A stretch of DNA of 5,039 nucleotides. Origin: Neisseriaceae bacterium. Its GTDB lineage: Bacteria > Pseudomonadota > Gammaproteobacteria > Burkholderiales > Neisseriaceae. Below, in pieces: positions 1-4,993 of the stretch; position 1 is the stretch's first letter, and every line of letters starts with the position of its first letter. The DNA is taken from the NCBI GenBank assembly GCA_017518785.1, contig JAFWUA010000011.1, positions 1-5,039 of the forward strand. Reading direction: 5' to 3'. Below the pieces are notes generated by a model, which saw only the letters and a program-made list of their open reading frames with translations, ran no database searches and had not been told where the DNA came from. A program made the position numbers and the translations under genes.

Positions 1-60
1 AAAACTCGTTTTTTTCACTTCATCATTCTGAACCAATCTTTGTTTCGCTACACTACACTG
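1..60. repeat. Probable decayed fragment of a MITE-related repeat, cut by the window edge
   Basis: The first 34 bases (AAAACTCG, a T run, then CATCATTCTGAA) follow the same order as the start of the complete element at 2037-2169: TIR end AAAACTCG, T run, then CGTCATTCTGA. Further on, AATCTTTG and TTTCGCTAC loosely echo the AATCTT and TTCGCTACGCT parts. The match is imperfect and the outer end lies beyond the window, so this may be an old, diverged copy or chance similarity in AT-rich DNA. No gene is visible here. Confidence 0.4.
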
Positions 61-67
61 CTGAATA

Positions 68-200
68 AAGACTCCTGCAAAACTCGTCATTGATGAATTT
101 CACGAAGTGAAATGAAGAATCTAACTTATTGTTTATAAAGATTCTTCGCTACGCTCAAAATGACGAGTAATAGAAAAAAATCGAGTTTTGCAGGAGTCTC
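68..200. mobile_element. MITE-like palindromic element, copy A (no coding capacity)
   Basis: This 133-bp element is too short to encode a transposase. Its terminal inverted repeats contain AGACTCCTGCAAAACTCG on the left and the exact complement on the right. Inside are a perfect hairpin, ATTTCAC-GAA-GTGAAAT, and a pair GAAGAATCT / AGATTCTTC flanking a short AT-rich spacer, so the element could fold into a branched cloverleaf. A nearly identical copy lies inverted at 2037-2169. The bases just outside, AATA at 64-67 and AATA at 201-204, may be a 4-bp target duplication. That would indicate insertion as a unit, moved in trans by an unseen transposase. The terminal sequence loosely recalls ends of IS5-family elements, but this is from memory and unverified. 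It lies 26 bases beyond the stop of the minus-strand MBL-phosphatase gene and could affect that transcript's 3' end. Confidence 0.8.
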
Positions 201-225
201 AATAAGTATATTCAAATCAAATTAA

Positions 226-1542
226 CTAATTTTGATAATTCGCATGCAATCCTATATAACGCAATATATCGAAAGGATTTTGTGCAATATAATTAGCTTG
301 CCACTCTTCTGTTTTTTCATCTTCTGCTATATAACCCCAAGTGGCTAAAATAGTTTTCATTCCGGCAGACTTACCAGCTTCTATATCACGTAAGGCATCG
401 CCCACATAAACACATTCTGATGGTGAAATTTGGATTTTTTCGGCTGCGTATAGCAGTGGTGCAGGGTGAGGTTTGGCAAACGGCAAAGTATCACCACTAA
501 CAACAATTTGTGGTTTGATGGTGAAACCTAATTTGAGCACCAGTGCATCGGTAAACTTTTTAGGTTTATTTGTTACAATTCCATAAGCAATGTCATTTTG
601 ATGAAGAACACGTAACATTCTATCAATGTTATTAAAAAGCAATGGCTTGCGATCAAAACATTTAGCATAAGCATCTAAATATGCTTTACGCCAAATTTGA
701 TGGTCTGAATGATTTTCATCAATTCCGAAACCTAATTTAATTAGTGCATTTGCTCCATGATTGGCTATTGGACGAATTTTATCAAAAGGAATATCGGGCA
801 AATTTTCACGTCTTCGCAAGATATTTAATGCTTCACCCAAATCATGAGCGGTGTCGGATAATGTTCCATCTAAATCAAATAAAACAGCACGTGGTAGTTG
901 ATTGATTATTGGCTTAAAAAAAAAAGGGTTGCATCGCTTTTCATGTCCAACTGTGGTCAATGCACCATGTCCAGTAATCACACGAACATCATCGGGCAAA
1001 ACAAAAATCTTGTTACGAATACCATTTAATAGAGCCTCTCCATCTGAACGTGGAAAATCACTGCGTCCAATCGATTCTAAAAACAATACATCTCCTGCAA
1101 TTAATAATTTTGCTTCCTCACAGTAATACACTACCGAACCTGGTGTATGACCAGGAATATGCAACACACGAAACTTATATTTGCCAACTGATAAACTATC
1201 ACCATCTTGTAAAAAGCGTGTTGGTATAAACTTTCCAGCAGACATACCATACTGTGCAGCAACTTGTGGAAGCTTATCTAAAAGAAAAGTATCTTCTTCA
1301 TGAGGACCTAATATTGGTACATTATGGGTTTTACATAAATCTGCTATTCCACCGATATGGTCAAAATGCCCATGTGTAAGCCAAATGCCACGTAAATTGA
1401 CATTATAATTTCGGACAGCTTCTAACAGATTTTCAACGTCTCCACCAACATCTGTAAGAATTGCATCGGAAGTTTCATCGTCCCATATAAGGGTAGAATT
1501 TTGGTATAACGGAGTAACCGGTATCACAGTAAATTGCAACAT
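226..1542 (-). CDS. Fused metallo-beta-lactamase-fold hydrolase (YcbL/glyoxalase II-like) and Gph-type phosphoglycolate phosphatase
   Basis: The product has 438 residues and two enzyme domains. Residues 1-206 are an MBL-fold hydrolase: THGHFDHIGG (H57, H59, D61, H62), H132 in GHTPG, D151 and H192 in GHG supply the usual two-metal site, as in YcbL/hydroxyacylglutathione hydrolase relatives. Residues 217-438 are a HAD phosphatase with all four motifs: DLDGT (D223, D225), VTNK (T324), K357 in KPHP, and VGDALRD (D382, D386). It closely resembles Neisseria Gph, which hydrolyses 2-phosphoglycolate. Each half alone has the normal length of a stand-alone enzyme, and such enzymes are normally separate proteins. 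The join, NPFFFKP (205-211), is encoded by a T10 run where the MBL family usually ends. Both active sites look intact, so both activities are plausible; the exact MBL substrate is unknown. The ATG at 1542 is supported by AAGGAA ten bases upstream. The stop is TAG. Both domains are presumably cytosolic, as there is no signal peptide or membrane segment. Confidence 0.9.
   Translation of the reverse strand: MLQFTVIPVTPLYQNSTLIWDDETSDAILTDVGGDVENLLEAVRNYNVNLRGIWLTHGHFDHIGGIADLCKTHNVPILGPHEEDTFLLDKLPQVAAQYGMSAGKFIPTRFLQDGDSLSVGKYKFRVLHIPGHTPGSVVYYCEEAKLLIAGDVLFLESIGRSDFPRSDGEALLNGIRNKIFVLPDDVRVITGHGALTTVGHEKRCNPFFFKPIINQLPRAVLFDLDGTLSDTAHDLGEALNILRRRENLPDIPFDKIRPIANHGANALIKLGFGIDENHSDHQIWRKAYLDAYAKCFDRKPLLFNNIDRMLRVLHQNDIAYGIVTNKPKKFTDALVLKLGFTIKPQIVVSGDTLPFAKPHPAPLLYAAEKIQISPSECVYVGDALRDIEAGKSAGMKTILATWGYIAEDEKTEEWQANYIAQNPFDILRYIGLHANYQN
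904..925 (-). other. T10 homopolymer at the MBL-Gph junction, with an ATC where a phosphatase start codon would be expected
   Basis: On the minus strand ten T (positions 925 to 916) encode the end of Pro206 and Phe207-209. With nine T the MBL frame would end ...NPFFLSQ at a TAA (908-906). That TAA overlaps ATC (906-904), which is in the phosphatase frame and sits where Gph homologues start (ATC-AAT-CAA-CTA-CCA-CGT, then the AVLFDLDGT motif). The sequence TAATC therefore looks like a former TAATG stop/start overlap whose ATG has become ATC. No ATG, GTG or TTG lies in the phosphatase frame between the run and the DLDGT motif. The reading of ancestry is inference; the bases and frames are directly visible. 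Confidence 0.6.
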
Positions 1543-1552
1543 ATATAAATTA

Positions 1553-1558
1553 TTCCTT
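1553..1558 (-). promoter_or_regulatory. Ribosome binding site of the MBL-phosphatase gene
   Basis: AAGGAA on the minus strand, ten bases before the ATG at 1542-1540. It is the only good Shine-Dalgarno match nearby and fixes the start of the MBL domain at MLQFTVIPVTPL, which fits the family N-terminus. Confidence 0.75.
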
Positions 1559-1599
1559 AAAAACGCAACTTAAAATACGTTCAACTATTAAAAACACGA

Positions 1600-1629
1600 A
1601 AGATACACTATTTATCAAGAAAAACACAA
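1600..1629 (-). promoter_or_regulatory. Candidate sigma-70 promoter for the MBL-phosphatase gene
   Basis: On the minus strand TTGTGT (1629-1624) and TATCTT (1605-1600) are separated by 18 bases. Transcription would start about 50 bases before the ATG. Both boxes are imperfect, and AT-rich DNA gives such matches easily, so this is only the best candidate in the 203-base gap between 1542 and 1746. Nothing else in that gap is recognisable apart from an AT-only inverted repeat (ATTAAAAA at 1696-1703, TTTTTAAT at 1717-1724). Confidence 0.3.
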
Positions 1630-1745
1630 TGGCAATAGTGCAAGAATGAGAGTTTTTTGAAGAAATTTATGGTTGTGAAATTCAAGCTTTGTATGATTAA
1701 AAATTGTTCTTATTTATTTTTAATATGTTGTAAATTATAAATTTT

Positions 1746-2036
1746 ATGAGTAAAAATATTTTTTTCCCCCTTTTTTTTTCCCCTGACATTGGTGAAGAGA
1801 AATTGCCGAAGTAGAGGATACGCTGCGTTCTGGCTTGGGTACGACTGGGGGAAAAGGCACGGCAGTTTGAGCAAAATTTTGCTGATTATTTAGGTAATGG
1901 CGTTATGGCATTGGCAGTTAATTCTGCCACTTCTGGTTTACATTTGGCGTTAGAAGCTGCGGAAATAAAAGCAGGCGATGAAGTGATTGTGCCGTCTTAC
2001 ACATTTTGGAGCGATATAAAAATTATTTTGGCAACC
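1746..2036 (+). pseudogene. 5' remnant of a DegT/DnrJ/EryC1/StrS-family PLP-dependent sugar aminotransferase
   Basis: Translation in shifting frames gives a recognisable start of a nucleotide-sugar aminotransferase of the kind that makes aminosugars for surface glycans. MSKNIFFPL, then PDIGEE, runs from the ATG at 1746. After a one-base loss near 1800 the frame moves on to IAEVEDTLRSG (1802-1834). It then returns to the original frame, with KARQFEQNFADYLGNG followed by MALAVNSATSGLHLALEAA and GDEVIVPSYTF up to 2006. In the original frame the shift creates a TAG at 1812. Homology ends at 2006; 2007-2036 is unrecognised, then MITE copy B follows. The family is normally about 370-400 residues, so roughly three quarters, including the catalytic lysine region, is absent. 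No Shine-Dalgarno precedes the ATG. The start region contains T7-C5-T9-C4 (1759-1783). An open frame from ATG 1905 runs into the MITE to 2111, but is only remnant plus repeat. The exact sugar pathway (ArnB-like, Pgl-like or other) cannot be told. Confidence 0.85.
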
Positions 2037-2169
2037 AGAGACTCCTGCAAAACTCGATTTTTTCTATTACTCGTCATTCTGAGCGTAGCGAAGAATCTTG
2101 ATAAACAATAAGTTAGATTCTTCATTTCACTTTGTGAAATTCAGAATGACGAGTTTTGCAGGAGTCTCT
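2037..2169. mobile_element. MITE-like palindromic element, copy B, inverted relative to copy A
   Basis: This 133-bp element has perfect 20-base terminal inverted repeats, AGAGACTCCTGCAAAACTCG and its complement. Its reverse complement matches copy A almost base for base, with a handful of substitutions and a one-base difference in an A run. The inner hairpin is ATTTCAC-TTT-GTGAAAT. The element contains CGTCATTCTGAGCGTAGCGAAGAATCT split across two arms, a motif I recall as a common intergenic repeat in unrelated bacteria; spurious translations such as VILSVAKNL are typical of it. No matching direct repeat is visible in the flanks (CAACC on the left, ATGAG on the right). That suggests a later deletion or recombination removed the other half of the aminotransferase gene. 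It lies 85 bases before the lemA start and could contribute upstream termination or promoter sequence. Confidence 0.85.
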
Positions 2170-2208
2170 ATGAGATAAAGTTTTCCGGCAGACTTTAGAA
2201 ATAACATG

Positions 2209-2214
2209 TACAAT
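2209..2214 (+). promoter_or_regulatory. Candidate -10 box upstream of lemA
   Basis: TACAAT lies 40 bases before the lemA ATG, a good match to the -10 consensus. No convincing -35 sits at 16-18 bases (the hexamer at 2187-2192 is GGCAGA), so the promoter assignment is weak. Since 2170-2254 is the only unique DNA between the MITE and lemA, the lemA promoter should lie here or inside the MITE. Confidence 0.3.
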
Positions 2215-2242
2215 GCAAAGCGTTTTTATGTAAGTCTTGTAT

Positions 2243-2247
2243 AGGAG
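2243..2247 (+). promoter_or_regulatory. Ribosome binding site of lemA
   Basis: AGGAG, seven bases before the ATG at 2255. It selects this ATG over an in-frame TTG at 2237, which lies upstream of the site itself and would add six residues (MYRRII) not expected in the family. Confidence 0.85.
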
Positions 2248-2254
2248 AATAATC

Positions 2255-2866
2255 ATGTCAGGTATTACTATATTTTTTCTTGTTTTGCTGTTAATTTTCT
2301 TGTTTATTTCAGGTTGGTTGATTGCTATTTTCAACCGTATGGTGTTATTGAAAAATCGTTTTCAAAATGCGTTCGCACAAATTGATGTGCAACTTAAACG
2401 CCGTCATGATTTAATTCCTAATTTGGTAGAAACTGCCAAAGGATATTTGAAACATGAGCATGAAACTTTGCAAGAAGTGATTGAAGCACGTAATGGTGCG
2501 GTAAAAGGTTTGACTGGTTTAAAAAATTCTCTGAATAATCCAGATTTGGTACAAGCCTTTGCAGTAGCAGAACAAAATTTACAATCAGCTTTGGGACGTT
2601 TTAGCATGGTTATAGAAAACTACCCAGAAATCAAAGCTGATAAACATATGGTGATGGTGCACGAAGAAATTACATCAACCGAAAATAAAATAGAATTTTC
2701 ACGTCAGCATTACAATGATTGTGTTACTGAATACAATCTATATCGCCAATATTTTCCAAATAATATCGTGGCAGGACCTTTGGGACACGGTCCAGATGCT
2801 ACTTTATTGGAATTTGACGATAAACCGCAAATTGACGTTGCACCTGTTGTAAATTTCAAAGAATAA
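2255..2866 (+). CDS. lemA: LemA family membrane protein
   Basis: The product has 203 residues, close to the usual family length. A hydrophobic segment at residues 5-25 anchors the N-terminus in the cytoplasmic membrane. The long helical domain that follows carries the family hallmarks: KRRHDLIPNLVETAKGYLKHE-like block at about 48-68, ENYPEIKAD at 121-129, TENKIEFSRQHYND at 132-145, and the FPNNIVAG turn at 157-164. A poorly conserved acidic tail follows (FDDKPQIDVAPVVNF). No enzymatic function is established for LemA. Its gene is often next to genes for M48/HtpX-like membrane proteases, and that is the arrangement here: the protease gene begins 12 bases after the TAA, so the two are probably co-transcribed and perhaps translationally coupled. 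The gene looks intact and well started, in contrast to its degraded partner. Confidence in the family is very high; its cellular role is unknown. Confidence 0.95.
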   Translation: MSGITIFFLVLLLIFLFISGWLIAIFNRMVLLKNRFQNAFAQIDVQLKRRHDLIPNLVETAKGYLKHEHETLQEVIEARNGAVKGLTGLKNSLNNPDLVQAFAVAEQNLQSALGRFSMVIENYPEIKADKHMVMVHEEITSTENKIEFSRQHYNDCVTEYNLYRQYFPNNIVAGPLGHGPDATLLEFDDKPQIDVAPVVNFKE

Positions 2867-2878
2867 TTGATTTAAAAT

Positions 2879-3868
2879 ATGGCTATTAATTTTTATCGCC
2901 AACAGGAAGAAAGTATTCGTAAAGCATGGTTTCTGTTGGCTTTGTTTTTAGTGGCAACTTTTTTACTAACTGTGGCAATTACAACTTTATCTGCTTTGGC
3001 AATTAAGTTGTTTTTATTAGTTTTTTTGCCCAATGCTAATTTTCCTAATTCTCTTCTTTGGCTGATTGGATTTCTGTGTCCAGTTTTAGTATTTTCAGCA
3101 TCTGTCAAGAAATTAAAACAATTATCAAAAGGAAATTATTCTGCAATTATGGCAGGAGGAGTTTTATTAAAAACAACAGATAATCTGCAAGAGCAAAGAC
3201 TACGTAATACCGTTGAAGAAATTGCCATTTCTGCGAATATTCCTGTACCTCATATTTATATTTTAAAAATGGAACCTTCGGTTAATGCTTTTGCCGCAGG
3301 TTTGCGTCCTACTGATATGGCAATTGGAATTACACGAGGTGCTTTTGAGATCTTAAATCGTGATGAATTGCAAGGTGTTATTGCTTATGAAATGGCACAA
3401 ATTATAAATGGGCATGCAAGGCTTAATACTTTGGTATATGGTGTTTTATTTGGTTTAGATTTTATTTATATTCATCTTAAAAAATTCTTTTCTATTATTT
3501 TTAAGCCATTTTCCAAAGAAATCAACAGAGTTCATAAAAAAGAATTAGACCAACATGAAGCAACATCATTTATTGTTTCTTTTTATTCGATTGTATTAGG
3601 TATTTTTTTATTTTTACCGTTATCACTAATGGTTGTGGTAAGTTATATTGGTCATTTTTTTGCACAAATTATTAAATCATCAATTTGTAGACAGAATGTT
3701 TTTCAAGCAGATGCTACCGCAGTGCAATTAGCACGTAATCCCAATGGTATTGCATCTGTTTTACAAAAAAGTTTGCAAACTAAATGGTCTTATATTTTAT
3801 TTGCTGATACTTTTATGCAAGAGTTGTCTCATTTGCTGTTTACATTTGGTAGCAATCCAATTTATTAA
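2879..3868 (+). CDS. M48 family (HtpX-like) membrane metalloprotease, N-terminal part; zinc site lost and stopped early
   Basis: This 329-residue frame contains the membrane and protease domains of a LemA-linked M48 peptidase. Hydrophobic stretches at about 16-50, 58-75 and 230-262 are likely membrane segments. Family blocks are clear: LRNTVEEIAISANIPVPHIYIL (107-129), NAFAAG (136-141), RDELQGVIA (161-169) and QADATAVQLARNPNGIASVL (276-295). The zinc-binding HExxH, normally HEFSH, reads YEMAQ at 170-174, and the third ligand, normally the Glu of REFLADA, is Val274 in NVFQADA. Only the catalytic Glu171 remains. As written it should not bind zinc or cleave peptides. It is either decaying or a pseudoprotease. 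The TAA at 3866 ends it before the THPxxxxRI block that closes the family domain, and the frame continues in phase afterwards. No clear Shine-Dalgarno precedes the ATG, so coupling to lemA is likely. It could equally be annotated as one pseudogene over 2879-4813. Confidence 0.85.
   Translation: MAINFYRQQEESIRKAWFLLALFLVATFLLTVAITTLSALAIKLFLLVFLPNANFPNSLLWLIGFLCPVLVFSASVKKLKQLSKGNYSAIMAGGVLLKTTDNLQEQRLRNTVEEIAISANIPVPHIYILKMEPSVNAFAAGLRPTDMAIGITRGAFEILNRDELQGVIAYEMAQIINGHARLNTLVYGVLFGLDFIYIHLKKFFSIIFKPFSKEINRVHKKELDQHEATSFIVSFYSIVLGIFLFLPLSLMVVVSYIGHFFAQIIKSSICRQNVFQADATAVQLARNPNGIASVLQKSLQTKWSYILFADTFMQELSHLLFTFGSNPIY
3866..3868 (+). other. In-frame TAA interrupting the M48 gene
   Basis: The stop follows FGSNPIY and the same frame resumes at once with FQILHTHPDTRQRI, the normal continuation of the family (usually a THPPLEERI-like block). 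No frameshift is involved: 2879, 3866 and 3878 share one phase. A single C-to-T change from CAA (Gln) would explain it. It could also be a base-calling error. Confidence 0.8.
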
Positions 3869-4813
3869 TTTCAGATTTTGCATACTCACCCTGATACACG
3901 TCAACGCATTCATAAGCTACTTCCACATTGGAATGGGGAATTACCACAAACACAAGATGACATTGTTAGAGTTGCCACATTTGATAAAGATGATTCTAAC
4001 GTTTATCATGCGGCATCAGCTGCATTTGCTTTGGGAATTATTGCTAATATTTCTGACGAATCATTACTTAAAAAATCAACTGAAAATTTGGAAAATGAAG
4101 AATATTGGTTTAATGCTGCAAGACTGCCGGAAAAAGCACCTGCGGTTGTGGTTGCAATGCTTGCAAGACATAATGCGGATAAAAAAGCATGTTTGGACAT
4201 TGCACAATTATTCAATAAACAATTATATGAAAATATCAAACAGCTATTAGAACATACACTGCCGGAAAAACAACGTTTCGCGGTATTGGCAGTAGCATTG
4301 CCGAATGTGCGTTTGAATATTATTGGCGAAGAAAATATTAATAAATATAAAACATTCTTACAAAATATAATTAAATCAGATGGAAAAATCACACTGTTTG
4401 AACATTGTGTTTATGCAGCAGTTTTCGGCAGTCTTAAAGTATCATCATTGGATACATTTTTGCCATCTTTAACACAAGAACAATTAATGGAGCCAATGCA
4501 ACGATTATTGATGCTAACTGCTCGTTTCGCTAATCAAGGCAAAAATGCCGAAGCTACCTTTTATGCAGCCAATGAATATTGTGGTTTGCCGATTATTGCT
4601 TATCAAGACAATATTCCATTGGGAAGTCTCTCTTCTTTATTGGTGAGACTTGACCGCCTTTCACCATTACACAAACAACGATTAATGGATGCCATTAAAC
4701 AAATTATTGTGGCAGATGATGATGTGTCTAATGAAGAACATGATTGGTTATCGATGATGCAGATTGCGTTGGGAGTTGCATGCGAAATTGAAGAAATGAA
4801 TGGTGAAGGGTAA
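3869..4813 (+). pseudogene. C-terminal part of the M48 protease gene, separated by the in-frame stop; TerB-like repeats
   Basis: These 314 codons continue the upstream frame. They start with the end of the M48 domain (HTHPDTRQRIHKLLPHWNG), which cannot function alone. A helical region of about 280 residues follows, with two segments that look like the helix-turn start of TerB/tellurite-resistance-type domains: LQNIIKSDGKITLFEH (around 4358-4405) and IKQIIVADDDVSNEEHDWL (around 4694-4750). Both carry the acidic DG or DD pair followed by E. LemA-linked M48 proteins of about 640 residues with such a tail are familiar to me, and the joined frame here gives 643. There is no Shine-Dalgarno or ATG near the break; the nearest in-frame start-like codon is TTG at 3878. 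Separate translation is therefore unlikely unless the stop is read through. The frame is otherwise free of stops and shifts, so the damage is recent, or the sequence has an error. The gene ends with TAA 180 bases before clpB. Confidence 0.75.
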
Positions 4814-4922
4814 AACAAATTTATATCACTGCAAAACTTGAATTATCGTTTCGCTCGCAGAAATTTCGGCTTGTTTGCTGACGCAGTCAAAATAAACCCT
4901 TTTTTAAAAAAATCCCCCCAAG

Positions 4923-4953
4923 CCCTTGACATTTTCAAAATCAATCTTATTTA
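4923..4953 (+). promoter_or_regulatory. Candidate clpB promoter, sigma-32-like and sigma-70-like
   Basis: CCCTTGACA (4923-4931) matches the heat-shock sigma-32 -35 element (CCCTTGAA) at most positions. TCTTATTTA (4945-4953), 13 bases on, partly matches the CCCCATNTA -10 element (T-rich end only). The same DNA gives a perfect sigma-70 TTGACA (4926-4931) with TATTTA (4948-4953) after 16 bases. It lies 40 bases before the clpB ATG. clpB is a classical sigma-32 gene in proteobacteria, so heat induction is expected, but the weak -10 leaves the choice of sigma factor open. Confidence 0.55.
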
Positions 4954-4980
4954 TTTTCCTAATTGAAATTTTTATTTTGA

Positions 4981-4986
4981 AAGGAA
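4981..4986 (+). promoter_or_regulatory. Ribosome binding site of clpB
   Basis: AAGGAA, preceded by GA to give GAAAGGAA, ends seven bases before the ATG at 4994. It supports that ATG as the start of the gene that runs off the right edge. Confidence 0.75.
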
Positions 4987-4993
4987 TACACAA

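Noticed and set aside
64..200. CRISPR or tandem repeat array at the left edge
   Set aside because: The repeats are inverted and palindromic, without regular spacers, so they fit a MITE and not an array.
1629..1700. Short frame ATGGCAATAGTG... giving MAIVQE, stop, EFFEEIYGCEIQALYD
   Set aside because: It looks slightly protein-like but contains a TGA after six codons, has no Shine-Dalgarno, and is too short to identify; it could be a gene remnant or chance.
1905..2111. 68-residue open frame starting MALAVNSATSG
   Set aside because: It is the aminotransferase remnant read through into the MITE; the tail VILSVAKNLDKQ is repeat DNA, so it is not a gene of its own.
2237..2254. TTG start at 2237 extending LemA by six residues
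   Set aside because: The Shine-Dalgarno AGGAG lies inside this extension and points to the ATG at 2255; the added residues are not typical of LemA.
2122..2334. Minus-strand frame across the MITE and the lemA start
   Set aside because: Half is MITE sequence and half is antisense to lemA, with no ribosome binding site or family resemblance.
3744..4250. 168-residue plus-strand frame in another phase across the M48 break
   Set aside because: It overlaps both halves of the M48 gene, whose own frame carries clear family motifs. This one has low-complexity Leu/His/Ile content from AT-rich out-of-phase reading.
4006..4392. 128-residue minus-strand frame
   Set aside because: Antisense shadow of the M48 C-terminal region without recognisable motifs or a ribosome binding site.
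4870..4920. Rho-independent terminator after the M48 gene
   Set aside because: The hairpin (TGAC-GCA-GTCA) has a four-base stem and the T run is about 14 bases away and followed by an A run; too weak to call.
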